DNA from: Candidatus Sungbacteria bacterium RIFCSPLOWO2_01_FULL_54_21
GTDB lineage: Bacteria > Patescibacteriota > Minisyncoccia > Sungbacterales > HO2-52-23
DNA length: 32,543 nt
Direction: 5' to 3'
Assembly: GCA_001820725.1 (NCBI GenBank)
Contig: MHQR01000009.1
Coordinates: 1-32,543, forward strand
In this document: piece after piece, positions 6,785 to 15,249 of the stretch
How the letters are laid out: every line of letters starts with the position of its first letter
How positions within the stretch are numbered: position 1 is the stretch's first letter
Made by a program: the position numbers and the translations under genes
The notes under the pieces: model-generated
Told to the model about the DNA's origin: nothing
Database searches by the model: none
What the model saw: only the letters and a program-made list of their open reading frames with translations

Positions 6785-7580
6785 TATCCGCGCATTGCTC
6801 AAGCAATCTGCGTGCGTGGAGCGCGACGATGTGTTCATATGCCGCGAAGGAACGAAAACGATTGACAATCGTTTTCGGGCGGGCGAATCAGATCCTTTGA
6901 AAAAAATATTGCGGCGAGTACCGCGGCTGTATGAATTTCTCCTGTGGATTACGACCACCGTATTTTTCTATGGCTTGAGCGCGGAGCAGGCCATGCGGCG
7001 GGCGTTTCCTGATGCTAAAAACAGAATCATTCTCAATCTCGGCTCGGGCACAAGCGATTTCGGAAACACTGTCATCAATGTTGATGTCGCGCCCTTTGCC
7101 AATGTCCATGTCGTGGCCGATGCCGAGGACTTGCCGTTTCTGGATGCATCGGCAGACATGATCGTATCAGAATCCATGATTGAACACGTGCGCCGGCCGG
7201 AGCGCGGGATTGACGAGATGCGCCGCGTTATCAAGCACGGCGGATATGTGTATGTTGAAATGCCCTTTATCTTCCCATTCCACGCGTCCCCCAGCGATTA
7301 TACGCGCTTTACTATTGAGGGATTGCGCGATCGCTTTGAAGGATTTGACGTGATAAAAGCAGGAGCGCGCGCAGGTCCTGCAACCGCGCTGACGGTACAG
7401 CTCGCGTACACGCTGGCACTTTTACTTTCATTCGGCTCGCGGCATATGTATGGTACGCTCACGCATCTTTTTTTCGTGGCGCTCTTCCCCCTAAAAATAT
7501 TGGACCAGATATTCCGCATCTTCCCGAGCAAAAACCACGAGGCCGCAAACCACATTTATTTCTTCGCGCGGAAAACTTGA
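6762..7580 (+). CDS. Class I SAM-dependent methyltransferase with hydrophobic C-terminus
   Basis: A 272-residue protein starting at the ATG at 6762, inside the last codons of the membrane protein (23-base overlap). An N-terminal region of about 85 residues contains a hydrophobic patch (YEFLLWITTTVFFYGLSAE). Then comes a Methyltransf_11 core: RIILNLGSGTSDFG (motif I), INVDVAPFANVHVVADAEDLPF (motif II and the acidic residue binding the ribose), and ADMIVSESMIEHVRRPERGIDEMRRV. The end (ALTVQLAYTLALLLSFGS, LTHLFFVALFPLKIL) is hydrophobic, so the enzyme probably sits on the inner membrane face, as expected for methylation of lipid-linked sugars. Frames starting further upstream at 6663 only read the neighbour out of frame. 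It converges with the next gene with six bases between stops and no visible terminator. Confidence 0.85.
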   Translation: MTDSQKNNIRALLKQSACVERDDVFICREGTKTIDNRFRAGESDPLKKILRRVPRLYEFLLWITTTVFFYGLSAEQAMRRAFPDAKNRIILNLGSGTSDFGNTVINVDVAPFANVHVVADAEDLPFLDASADMIVSESMIEHVRRPERGIDEMRRVIKHGGYVYVEMPFIFPFHASPSDYTRFTIEGLRDRFEGFDVIKAGARAGPATALTVQLAYTLALLLSFGSRHMYGTLTHLFFVALFPLKILDQIFRIFPSKNHEAANHIYFFARKT

Positions 7581-7586
7581 CTCTCT

Positions 7587-8894
7587 CTATTGGTTGGTAC
7601 GCAAGGGCAAGCGTGTGGCGCTATCCTCTTGAGCATGGAGTTGTCGTACGATGCGCGGAACGGGGACTGGGAGGATGAATCGTCCGCCTGCGCGGGAAAA
7701 CCATTCCAATTTTTTCATGATGGGGTCGGCAAAGTTCCAGGCGAGGATGAGGATATAGTCGGGCGTTTGCTCCGCGATTCTTTGCGCCGCAACCACAGGT
7801 ATGTGGGTACCGGGGGTGAGTAGCCCCTGTTTCCACGCGCTGTCGTCCGCGATATAGTCCAGTGTTTCGGGGCCGATGCCGAAGTAGTTGAGCAGAGTAT
7901 TCCCCTTTGCCGACGCGCCGTATCCCGCGATGGTCTTGCCGTCCGTTCGTAATCCCCGCAGGAGGGCGGTGAGTTGTATTTTATTTTCCTCAACGCGTTT
8001 CGCAAATTTTTCGTAGACCGTCATGTCCTCAAGCCCGCGCGCCCGTTCATCCGCGACAAAGCGTCCGACGGCATCGCCGACCGGATGCGCCGATTCCCGT
8101 GGCGCGGCACATATCCGGAGAGATCCTCCATGGCTGTCCGTTTTTTCGACGTTGATCACTTTCATCCCCAAGCGCTCCAGCAATACGGAAGCGGATGCAA
8201 CGGAAAAATAGGAGAGGTGCTCATGATATACCGTATCAAAAAGGTTCTGCTCCAAAAAATCAGCGAGGTACGGGACCTCTATGATAAAAACGCCTTCGCT
8301 GGCGAGCAGGATGCGTACGCCCTCCACGAGCGCGTCAAGGTTATTCACATGGGCAAATACGTTGGTCGCAGTGATGACCGAGGAGCGACCGTGCCTGTCC
8401 GCGATGTCGCGCGCGACATCGGGCGTGAAAAAATACGGCAACGTTTCTATGCCCGCAGCAGTCGCCTCGGCGGCGATTTTTACGGCTGGATCGACGCCGA
8501 GCACCCGAATGCCTTTTTCTTGAAATGGTTTTAGGAGGATGCCGTCATTGGAGCCGATGTCCACTACGAGCGACGAGGGCCCCAAACCAAAGCGAGATAC
8601 GATCGCATCCGCAAACGCGCGGAAATGCGCGACAAACGCCGGAGACGTGGATGACACATAGACATACTGCGTGAAGAGCAGTTCGGGCGAGACAATATCC
8701 CGCAATTGCGCCAGCGAGCAGTCGTTGCAAAAATACACGTCAAGCGGGAATGCCAACTCCGGCTTGCCGAGGTCTTCGGGCCGAACAAACGCGTTTGCCG
8801 GCGGCTGGACTCCGAGCGACAGAATGCGTGTGAGTGCGGCACTCGTGCACCCGCGGCATCGCTCGTTTCTTGTCATCAATGTTGCGATTTCCAT
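7587..8894 (-). CDS. NDP-sugar C-methyltransferase (TylC3/Methyltransf_13-14 type)
   Basis: A 435-residue protein with all three family parts. Zinc-binding cysteines C13xxC16 and C56xxC59 form the N-terminal Methyltransf_13 knuckle. The SAM domain has VVDIGSNDGILL (about 110-121) and a VYHEHLSYFSVAS segment typical of these enzymes. The C-terminal Methyltransf_14 domain starts with GYGASAKGNTLLNYFGI. Characterised relatives (TylC3, TcaB9, CloU) add a methyl to a carbon of a 4-keto-deoxysugar bound to a nucleotide, giving branched sugars such as mycarose. It is the last gene of the long minus-strand run, nine bases after the sugar cupin gene, so they may modify the same sugar. An ATG at 8876 is an alternative start. 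Which nucleotide sugar it uses cannot be read from the sequence. Confidence 0.9.
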   Translation of the reverse strand: MEIATLMTRNERCRGCTSAALTRILSLGVQPPANAFVRPEDLGKPELAFPLDVYFCNDCSLAQLRDIVSPELLFTQYVYVSSTSPAFVAHFRAFADAIVSRFGLGPSSLVVDIGSNDGILLKPFQEKGIRVLGVDPAVKIAAEATAAGIETLPYFFTPDVARDIADRHGRSSVITATNVFAHVNNLDALVEGVRILLASEGVFIIEVPYLADFLEQNLFDTVYHEHLSYFSVASASVLLERLGMKVINVEKTDSHGGSLRICAAPRESAHPVGDAVGRFVADERARGLEDMTVYEKFAKRVEENKIQLTALLRGLRTDGKTIAGYGASAKGNTLLNYFGIGPETLDYIADDSAWKQGLLTPGTHIPVVAAQRIAEQTPDYILILAWNFADPIMKKLEWFSRAGGRFILPVPVPRIVRQLHAQEDSATRLPLRTNQ

Positions 8895-8903
8895 GTGTTT
8901 GTT

Positions 8904-9287
8904 CTACGGCTTGACCAGTTCCACCCGCACCGTGTCCGCTTCATAGTCCTCTTGGCTCCGCGACTTGGTCGCCATGGCGAGAAACACCGAATCCTCCAAA
9001 AACCGCATGGCATGGATCATCTGCGGCGGCGTAAACACCATGTCGCCTTGCTCCAGCACCGCGGTCTGTATTGCGCCGCCTTCCACCAGCTTCTCGGAGT
9101 ATTCCATCTTGCCCGCCAGCATATATGAATAGTGGGAGTCATGCTTATGATAATGGTTGGCCCGCACCGCTCCGGCGCCGGATGTAATCAAAAGGATACT
9201 CTTGATTGCGGTTCCATTGTCCAGAATTTTGGTGATCGCGCCGCGTACATCCGTAAATTCCGCCTTAATCCCCTTGGTGATATACAT
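8904..9287 (-). CDS. WxcM/FdtA-like sugar cupin
   Basis: A 127-residue single-domain cupin. The cupin motif 1 is RANHYHKHDSHYSYMLAGKMEY with the His-rich metal or substrate site, and motif 2 is GDMVFTPPQMIHAMRF. Proteins of this family act as ketoisomerases or epimerases on dTDP- or UDP-4-keto sugars, or regulate them. It lies between an oxidoreductase and the sugar C-methyltransferase, which fits a role in making a modified deoxysugar. I start it at the ATG at 9287 (MYITKGIKAEF). A TTG nine codons upstream would read through the inverted repeat at 9296-9316 and is less likely. The ATG has no Shine-Dalgarno but directly follows a T tract after a hairpin. Confidence 0.8.
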   Translation of the reverse strand: MYITKGIKAEFTDVRGAITKILDNGTAIKSILLITSGAGAVRANHYHKHDSHYSYMLAGKMEYSEKLVEGGAIQTAVLEQGDMVFTPPQMIHAMRFLEDSVFLAMATKSRSQEDYEADTVRVELVKP

Positions 9288-9295
9288 AAAAAAGT

Positions 9296-9316
9296 GTTTG
9301 AAGTGGAACTTCAAAC
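9296..9316 (-). terminator. Terminator-like hairpin just before the cupin gene
   Basis: Perfect 9-bp arms (9296-9304 and 9308-9316) around a 3-base loop. On the minus strand the hairpin is followed by ACTTTTTT and then at once by the ATG of the cupin gene. It could end most transcripts after the oxidoreductase gene, or act as an attenuator or RNA processing site that sets the level of the last two genes. The stem is AT-rich, so its strength is uncertain. Confidence 0.5.
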
Positions 9317-9322
9317 AGGAGG

Positions 9323-10318
9323 TTAGGATATAAGAACACGGCGCGTCGCATCCAGCAGGCGCATAACGCGCATGCCGTGGCTAATGCCGCTCGCGGGTTC
9401 CGTTCCCGTCCGCACGCAGGAAATAAAATGATCCAGCTGATTTCGTAGGGGCTCACGGGCGGCAACCGCAGGCGTCATGATTTCACTCGCGGAAAACGCC
9501 ATGAATGCCGAGGATGTGTCTTCACCATCGGGGATTGGATAGGGACGTAAAAAAAACTTCAACTTTTCTTCGCGCCGGTCGTCAAACACCGCCATGCCTC
9601 GGTCTCCGGCAATCGTGATGCGGCGGATTTTTTCAGGCGCAAACCATGATACCGTAATCGCCGCCGTAAGACCGTTTTCAAACGTGATCTGTGCGGACGC
9701 GAAGTCCTCTCGACCGGATTGCAAAAAATCAACGCTTCTGCCGGTTGCGTCCCTCACCGCCCCCGGAGAAAAAAGAAAGTCGATGATGGCGCATTCGTGC
9801 ACCGCCATTTCCCAAAAACACCCAATGCCCGGACGAATGGGGCCAAAAGAGAAATGCTCGGCATGCACATACCGTACGGCGCCCAAGAGACCCTCGTCCA
9901 TTTTTTGCTTCAATACCCGCACATAATCGTGATAGAGATACTGGTGCCCCACCATAAAAATTGTTTTGCTTTTTTCCGCGGCTTTGCGGATATCCTCCGC
10001 CTCTTCCATATTCATCGCCATGGGCTTTTCCACGAGCGCGTGTTTGCCTGCCGAGAGCGCCGCGAGAGCAAGCGCGTGATGCGTGGACGCGGGGGTCGCG
10101 ATCACCACGCAATCAATCGAGGAGTCGGAAAGCACATCATGAGCGTCGGTATAGCGGCGCACGTTCAGCGAAAGCAGAACGCCGCTTTCTCCTACCGCGC
10201 GGCCCGAACGATCCGCAACCGCCCGCAATACGGCCCCCGGCATATCCTGCAGGAGACGGACATAATGCTTCCCGAAATATCCCGCGCCGATCACGCCAAA
10301 AGCAAGCGGTGTTTTCAT
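9323..10318 (-). CDS. Gfo/Idh/MocA-family sugar oxidoreductase
   Basis: A 331-residue protein. Residues 7-16 form the NAD(P)-binding GVIGAGYFGK; VVIATPASTHH (about 71-81) and the diagnostic EKP (97-99, in ALVEKPMAMN) follow, then the C-terminal alpha/beta domain with WEMAVHECAIIDFLF, where His174 is at the expected catalytic position. Family members oxidise or reduce sugar hydroxyls, for example the 3-position of UDP-uronic acids (WlbA) or of deoxysugars. The ATG at 10318 shares ATGA with the stop of the preceding SDR gene, which settles the start; a frame reaching back to 10447 only overlaps that gene. In context it probably works on a nucleotide sugar made by the neighbouring dehydrogenase or SDR. 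Substrate not deducible. Confidence 0.85.
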   Translation of the reverse strand: MKTPLAFGVIGAGYFGKHYVRLLQDMPGAVLRAVADRSGRAVGESGVLLSLNVRRYTDAHDVLSDSSIDCVVIATPASTHHALALAALSAGKHALVEKPMAMNMEEAEDIRKAAEKSKTIFMVGHQYLYHDYVRVLKQKMDEGLLGAVRYVHAEHFSFGPIRPGIGCFWEMAVHECAIIDFLFSPGAVRDATGRSVDFLQSGREDFASAQITFENGLTAAITVSWFAPEKIRRITIAGDRGMAVFDDRREEKLKFFLRPYPIPDGEDTSSAFMAFSASEIMTPAVAAREPLRNQLDHFISCVRTGTEPASGISHGMRVMRLLDATRRVLIS

Positions 10319-11403
10319 ACTTCGGCCGTTCGACGACCGGGCGCTGCGGCGTCGCGAAACCATGACAGCGTGCGCGAGAGCCCATCGGCCAAACCAATCT
10401 GCGGCGCGTATCCTACATCGCGCCTGATCTTGGTCAGATCCGGACATCGCCTCCGCGGCTCGTCCGCCGGATATGTTTCCGGATACTGCACGAGCTCGGT
10501 TTTTACTTCATGGGGAAACAGCCCCGACACCATGTGCGCGAGCGTCATCATGCTCACTTCTTCCGTGTCCTGCCCCACATTATAAATCCCCCCTGCGGGA
10601 GCCGAGAGCAGAACTTTGAAAAATCCGGTTATGGCATCGCTGATATAGCAGAAGGTGCGCGTTTGCATCCCTTTGTCGTGCACCGGCAGAGATGCGCCCG
10701 CAAGACCACGATCCATAAAGGTAGGCACCACGCGGTAGTCGTTTGCCTTCATCCCCGGGCCGTAAACATTAAACGGCCGCACAATACGCACGGGTACGCC
10801 ATGGCGCTCGTGATATACCATGCATAGCGTTTCGGCGAGGCGCTTGGATTCATCATAGCATGCGCGGGGACCGATGGAAGACACGTTGCCGCGATACGTC
10901 TCGGGCGTGGGAATCGCAGAAGGATCCGGGTCGCCGTATATCTCGCTGGAACTGAAAAAGAGAAAGCTTTTGACCGGCGTCGCGCTGGTTCGCGCAAACT
11001 CCAGAAGGTTCTTGGCGCCCCCCACGGCCGATTCGATGGTTTCCAGGGGATACTGGCGATAATACACCGGAGACGCGAGTCCTGCGGCGTGAATGATGTA
11101 ATCGGGCGACGCGTCAATGGCAAGGGGTTGCGTCACGTCCCCGCGCACGAAGCGCACATGCCGGTCATACAAGTCGCCCGTCACGCTGTGCGTGGATCCG
11201 GTGATATAGTTGTCTATGACAACCACACGACATGGCGACCGCAGTACATTCCTGTTCAATACCGCAATCGCGCCGCACAGATACGACCCCAAAAAACCCG
11301 CTCCCCCGCTGATGAGGAGCGTTTTACCCGACAGGTGTCCTGCTTCGTCCCGGATTGCCGTTGTGATTCTTTCCAGATCTTCCGCAACAATGGGATGTAT
11401 CAT
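10315..11403 (-). CDS. NAD-dependent SDR epimerase/dehydratase, UDP-glucuronate decarboxylase-like
   Basis: A 362-residue extended SDR. The NAD site is LLISGGAGFLGSYLC (33-39 GGAGFLG), the catalytic triad is SSSE (151-154) with Tyr183 and Lys187 in ACYDESKR. GPRACYDESKRLAE and the C-terminal EPRRRCPDLTKIRRDVGY are closest to UDP-glucuronate decarboxylases (UXS/ArnA-C type), which turn UDP-GlcA into UDP-xylose or the 4-keto pentose. The related dTDP-glucose dehydratase group is an alternative. A UDP-sugar dehydrogenase that could feed it lies at 16764. The ATG at 11403 is chosen; a TTG at 11424 is the only longer option. Its stop overlaps the oxidoreductase start (ATGA), so the two are probably sequential enzymes. 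Confidence 0.85.
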   Translation of the reverse strand: MIHPIVAEDLERITTAIRDEAGHLSGKTLLISGGAGFLGSYLCGAIAVLNRNVLRSPCRVVVIDNYITGSTHSVTGDLYDRHVRFVRGDVTQPLAIDASPDYIIHAAGLASPVYYRQYPLETIESAVGGAKNLLEFARTSATPVKSFLFFSSSEIYGDPDPSAIPTPETYRGNVSSIGPRACYDESKRLAETLCMVYHERHGVPVRIVRPFNVYGPGMKANDYRVVPTFMDRGLAGASLPVHDKGMQTRTFCYISDAITGFFKVLLSAPAGGIYNVGQDTEEVSMMTLAHMVSGLFPHEVKTELVQYPETYPADEPRRRCPDLTKIRRDVGYAPQIGLADGLSRTLSWFRDAAAPGRRTAEV

Positions 11404-11440
11404 AGAGGTCTTGCGCTTTCCCAAGAATATATCCCGACGC

Positions 11441-12139
11441 TCAAAAAGGCAAGAAGCGCCACTTCACGATCGTCCAAAGTATCTTGAAGCCGTGGTGCCA
11501 CCGTATTTTCTTGCCCGTCCCATAACTTCTTGGGTGATACGACACCGGCACATCCGTGATACGTTTTCCGCGCCGCAGAAGTTTGCAGATAAACTCATTG
11601 TCAAAATCAAAATCATCCGTTTGCACTTCAACGCTCCGCGCCGTCTCCGGGCGGAATACTTTGTAGCACGCCTCGTACTCGCGGGCGTTGTGCCCGTAGA
11701 GCCAGTTGGTGGTCTGCGTGATGACGTGATTGCCAAGCCAACTCAACCAATAGAGCGACTTGCGCCGCCGCGCGTCGCGCTTTGGCGGGATGCGCGCTCC
11801 CATCACCACGTCCGCCGCACCCGAGAGAATCGGCAAGAGCAACGCGGGATAATCCGCCGGATCATATTCCAAATCCGCGTCCTGCACGAGGATGATATCG
11901 CCGGTCGCGCGCCGAATGCCGCTTTTGACGGCGCCGCCCTTGCCGAGGTTGCGCTCGTGGATGACCGTGACGATGCCCGGGAGCCCTCCGATGATCTCGC
12001 GCGTGCGATCCGTTGAGCCGTCATCCACCACGATGATTTCTTTTTCCAGATCCAACGGTACGGCCGCGACGCGCCGTACGATTGTCTCAATCGTCCGCTC
12101 CTCGTTGTGCGCGGGGATCACTATGGAGAGCTTCTGCAT
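11441..12139 (-). CDS. Family 2 glycosyltransferase (dolichol-phosphate-mannose-synthase-like)
   Basis: A 232-residue GT-A enzyme without membrane segments. It begins LSIVIPAHNEERTIETIV, has IIVVDDGSTDRTREII (about 36-50), RNLGKGGAVKSGI and the metal-binding DxD in VQDADLEYDP (Asp87, Asp89). The rest (GNHVITQTTNWLYGHNAREYEACYKVF, here in two parts: GNHVITQTTNWLYG and REYEACYKVF) matches the polyprenyl-phosphate sugar synthase subgroup (DPM1/GtrB-like). It likely moves a hexose from a nucleotide to undecaprenyl phosphate, making the donor that a GT-C enzyme such as the one at 4712 would need. The ATG at 12139, five bases after the stop of the NeuB-like gene, is the start; the longer frame to 12196 overlaps that gene. 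Confidence 0.85.
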   Translation of the reverse strand: MQKLSIVIPAHNEERTIETIVRRVAAVPLDLEKEIIVVDDGSTDRTREIIGGLPGIVTVIHERNLGKGGAVKSGIRRATGDIILVQDADLEYDPADYPALLLPILSGAADVVMGARIPPKRDARRRKSLYWLSWLGNHVITQTTNWLYGHNAREYEACYKVFRPETARSVEVQTDDFDFDNEFICKLLRRGKRITDVPVSYHPRSYGTGKKIRWHHGFKILWTIVKWRFLPF

Positions 12140-12144
12140 GCCGT

Positions 12145-13131
12145 CTATGCGTGAGAGCGCGAAAACGCTTCCCGCGTGTCCCAATTGGAAATCCATTCAC
12201 CGTTGACACGGCTTGCGAATCTGCCGCGATAGTAATCGCGATTGAGCATCTCCGTATGCGTCATCTCCCGCCGCGCGGAGCCATACATCATCCGCCACTC
12301 GGGGATCTCTTTTTCGATCGCCGCCATCTGCGCGTCACGGGGCATCGTGGCAAATACGCAGAGTTCTTTCAAAAGTTTCGGCGTGATGGATATGGGCCCG
12401 TCTTTTGTGGCATCCGCCGGCAGAATGGTAAAATGCCGCTCTACATAATCGGCGCCCAGCGCCAGCGCGGCCTTTGCCGCCGCGATGCCGTCCCGCGCAA
12501 CGAGCGTATGATCGGACCAGCCGACTTCCGGCGCAAGCGTACGAAGCCATGCCATGCGGGCGAGATTGGCCATCTCAAGCGTATTGGGATAGCTTGTCAC
12601 GCAGTGGAGCAGAGCAAAGCGTTTGCGGCGCTCCTGTAAGAACGCCGCCGTCTTTTCTATTTCGGGATCAAATGTCGCTCCGGTGGAGACGATCAGCGTA
12701 TCAAAGGAATCGGCAAGCTCGTCAATCATGGGAACGCTGGCGCAGTCATAGCTCGCCACCTTTACCATCCGCTCCGCGGGCCACGGCAATGACGCGGCGA
12801 GCGGGATGCGCCGCCGCGCGAATACCGTCATCATGGGTGTAGCACCTGTGCGCGTTACCTCTTCAACAAAAAATCGGTAATCGTCTTCCGTAAGATCCAA
12901 TACCGCGAGACGCGCCGCCTCGTCCGTGTATGGCCGCTTGATGGCCTTGCGCACGCCGTTGTCTTCTTCCGCGCCCTCGTCAAAACGCGAGCGATGCGTC
13001 AGGTCTTCGGAAAATATCATCTGCCCTTTGATGATGTCGGCGCCGTTCTCGCGAGCCGCATGAATCATATCCCGAAGCACGCTCCGGTCTCCGTTATGGT
13101 TTTGGCATACTTCAACGATGATTTTCGCCAT
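12145..13131 (-). CDS. neuB: NeuB-family nonulosonic acid synthase lacking the SAF domain
   Basis: A 328-residue protein with the NeuB TIM barrel: IIVEVCQNHNGDRSVLRDMI, then GADIIKGQMIF, LIVSTGATFD, FALLHCVTSYPNTLEMANL, VGWSDHTL and GADYVERHFTI. The His residues of SDHT and ERHFT are the metal ligands in Neisseria NeuB and are kept. The family condenses phosphoenolpyruvate with ManNAc or a related hexose to give a nine-carbon sugar acid. Two deviations: the usual PxxDH..S motif after the barrel reads TKDGPISITPKLLKEL, and the protein ends about 65 residues after it with NRDYYRGRFAS and a short tail, so the C-terminal SAF (antifreeze-like) domain is absent. The cytidylyltransferase partner is four genes upstream at 16032. 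The symbol marks the family; the product sugar is unknown. Confidence 0.85.
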   Translation of the reverse strand: MAKIIVEVCQNHNGDRSVLRDMIHAARENGADIIKGQMIFSEDLTHRSRFDEGAEEDNGVRKAIKRPYTDEAARLAVLDLTEDDYRFFVEEVTRTGATPMMTVFARRRIPLAASLPWPAERMVKVASYDCASVPMIDELADSFDTLIVSTGATFDPEIEKTAAFLQERRKRFALLHCVTSYPNTLEMANLARMAWLRTLAPEVGWSDHTLVARDGIAAAKAALALGADYVERHFTILPADATKDGPISITPKLLKELCVFATMPRDAQMAAIEKEIPEWRMMYGSARREMTHTEMLNRDYYRGRFASRVNGEWISNWDTREAFSRSHA

Positions 13132-13173
13132 GCTGCAAGGGTAAAAGGAATCATAGCGCCTGTCAACGCGCCG

Positions 13174-14322
13174 CTATGCGGTCATGAGGTCGGTGATGCG
13201 GCGCGCGGCATAGCTGTTGCCGTCCAGCGTGCCGAAGCGCGCGGCGAGCGCGGCGTTGAGCGCCGCGACGCGAGGGCGCAGACGCTCCGCATGGGCAAGA
13301 ATATCCGCGAGCGGCTGTCCGCGGTAGAGCACGCCCAATCCGAGTTTCTCCACACAGATATTGTTGAAATAAATTTCCGGATCATCGTGCGGATCATACG
13401 AGGGCGCCACAAGAGGGGTCATGGTCAGCTGGGACAGCCACACCGACCCCCAGCCGCTGCGCGCAAAGTGCAATCGGATGCGGGGGTTGGCGACTGCGCG
13501 GGGAGACAGCCATTCGCTACCCGGCACCGCGTCCGGATCATTGGCGTAGAGGCGCAAACCGAGCGCCTTGGCCTCTCGGTAGAGGCGTTCCAGTCCGGGA
13601 ATGCCGGTTACGGTAACATAAATGCCCTCGGGAATGTCTTCGTCGTGGGGCGCCGTCACATCAATGGTTGGCGGTATGGCCGTATCGCCGTCCGGATGCC
13701 TGCCTTCATCTTCTTGGTATGAAAACGTGCCGGGATGCGCGCGGCCGCGAAATACATAAGATTGCTCGACACCGCGCGCAAGCACTGCCGCGCGCCGAGC
13801 CAATTCCCTATCCAATGCGATCGCTTCTTGCGGAATCGTCCGAACTTTGTCCATGATCTCGGAAACGTATCCGAATGCTACCGCGTACACCGGCGCCACG
13901 CCGTAAGCAAGACGTCCTGCGCGACTAATTTCAATGACGATATCCGATCCCCTCACCGTCCGGGTATTTCCCCGCACATCCTCCACAGCGATCTCTCCCG
14001 ATAGATGCCGCCGAACTTCCCCGCTCAACGCGTCGTGGCGCTCCACCCACAGCCGCAATGCCTGCTCATAGGTATGCTCCCCGTAAAAAATGGTCCCCAG
14101 CATGCCACCGAGGCGCTTGTCCAACAGTACATTTTCCAAAGGAGCGTCCGCGAATGCTTCCCGCATGATGCGCCGCTGTTTCTCTCCATATACCCAAGGG
14201 ACGATGACGCCCAGTTCCGGCAGTCCCCTGACAGCACGTTCGCGATTGATCGCAAGCGCGAGTTCCGTCGTGCGCAGATACGGCCCGGTGCCGTACGCAA
14301 AGTTGGCGACAGCGTACTGCAT
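13174..14322 (-). CDS. GT-B-fold glycosyltransferase-like protein (MGT/GT28-like)
   Basis: A 382-residue soluble protein. The N-terminus, AVANFAYGTGPYLRTTELALAI, looks like the acceptor-side start of GT-B enzymes (MurG or UGT type). The C-terminal half has IYVTVTGIPGLERLY, then HFARSGWGSVWLSQLTMTPLVAPSYDP followed by IYFNNICVEKLGLG. This reproduces the (H/A)xGWGSxxxxLxxxxP..P..D..xNA..vExLGLG layout that binds the nucleotide sugar. The last residues FGTLDGNSYAARRI share a DG-x-(S/A) signature with the three paralogues at 19518-23722. I infer a glycosyltransferase; the acceptor and donor are unknown. It lies six bases after the next methyltransferase gene and 42 bases before neuB. The family call is motif-based and moderate in certainty. 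Confidence 0.65.
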   Translation of the reverse strand: MQYAVANFAYGTGPYLRTTELALAINRERAVRGLPELGVIVPWVYGEKQRRIMREAFADAPLENVLLDKRLGGMLGTIFYGEHTYEQALRLWVERHDALSGEVRRHLSGEIAVEDVRGNTRTVRGSDIVIEISRAGRLAYGVAPVYAVAFGYVSEIMDKVRTIPQEAIALDRELARRAAVLARGVEQSYVFRGRAHPGTFSYQEDEGRHPDGDTAIPPTIDVTAPHDEDIPEGIYVTVTGIPGLERLYREAKALGLRLYANDPDAVPGSEWLSPRAVANPRIRLHFARSGWGSVWLSQLTMTPLVAPSYDPHDDPEIYFNNICVEKLGLGVLYRGQPLADILAHAERLRPRVAALNAALAARFGTLDGNSYAARRITDLMTA

Positions 14323-14328
14323 CGCATC

Positions 14329-15249
14329 TCACACAGACAACGGCTTTCGCGCGACCACCAACACATGCTGGCCCCACTTCTCGCTGCACATCCATGGATG
14401 CCGCCGCGGCCACAGAAGCCGGCGCAGGACGAGCACGCCGCTCCAAAGAAACACCAGCGCCCGCTCAATGGGCCGCGGCATGAGCGTGAAGGGAAACGCC
14501 GGAGAATATGAAAACGAAGGCACCGGAAAGATGCCTCCCTGATATTCAATACGGGCGCCAAGCGCCGTGAGCGCGGCGACATACGGCGACGACCCGTGAC
14601 TGCTGCGATAGAGCGATTTCTTTTCTTCCTTTCCGACACTGCGAACCATACCGATGCGTGCCAACACCCGATGGACTGCGGCGAGCCCCCGGTTTACGAA
14701 AGAGAAAAGCGTCTGCACGGAACGCTTTTCCGGCACGATAGTGGCGATGATGACGCCGCCGGGCTTGAGTACGCGCCATTGCTCGACGAGCGGCGCCCGA
14801 TAATCCTCAAAGTGCTCCAACAGACCGCAATGGACAACCGTATCAAAAAAGCCGTCCGGAAACGGCATGGCAAGGCAATCGGCGCAAACGAAACGCGCCG
14901 ACAAGCCGTTCTCGCGGAAAATGTCCTCGGCGACTCGTAGAATCTCGGCTGACGTATCCAAAAGGTACGCGTCAAAACCCGCGGCGGCAAAATAGCACGA
15001 AATGGACCCCCTGCCCGATCCGGGTTCCAGCGAGCGCGGGCCCAGCGCTTGCGCCGCGCCGAGAAACCGGCGGTATACCTCCCACTGATTCTTAAACGAC
15101 ATCATGATCTGGTTTGTCGGCGCGCCAACGGCATAATAATTCTGCCGCGCCTCGTGCGCGCGGATTTTCCAGCTGTCATCAAATGCGCCAATGGATCCCG
15201 TAACTCCTGTTTTGTCTTGGTGCATACAAAAAAATGCGTATGTCCGCAT
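14329..15249 (-). CDS. Class I SAM-dependent methyltransferase
   Basis: A 306-residue protein with a Methyltransf_11/25 core at about residues 72-170: RSLEPGSGRGSISCYFAAAG (motif I with Glu and the GxGxG-like turn), AYLLDTSAEIL, ARFVCADCLAMPFPDGFFD and VVHCGLLEHFEDY, then WRVLKPGGVII. A C-terminal hydrophobic segment (about 268-285) may hold it at the membrane. The ATG at 15249 overlaps the TGA of the preceding gene as TGATG, which supports this start over the internal ATG at 15225. Probably methylates a sugar of the glycan or a lipid-linked intermediate; the target is not visible from the sequence. Confidence 0.85.
   Translation of the reverse strand: MRTYAFFCMHQDKTGVTGSIGAFDDSWKIRAHEARQNYYAVGAPTNQIMMSFKNQWEVYRRFLGAAQALGPRSLEPGSGRGSISCYFAAAGFDAYLLDTSAEILRVAEDIFRENGLSARFVCADCLAMPFPDGFFDTVVHCGLLEHFEDYRAPLVEQWRVLKPGGVIIATIVPEKRSVQTLFSFVNRGLAAVHRVLARIGMVRSVGKEEKKSLYRSSHGSSPYVAALTALGARIEYQGGIFPVPSFSYSPAFPFTLMPRPIERALVFLWSGVLVLRRLLWPRRHPWMCSEKWGQHVLVVARKPLSV

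Noticed and set aside
9719-10585. Plus-strand open frame of 288 codons
   Set aside because: Opposite the Gfo/Idh/MocA and SDR genes; shadow frame.
11210-12016. Plus-strand open frame of 268 codons
   Set aside because: It is antisense to the SDR and the family 2 glycosyltransferase, both of which have full sets of conserved motifs; the translated frame has biased Arg/Pro/Ser composition and no domain.
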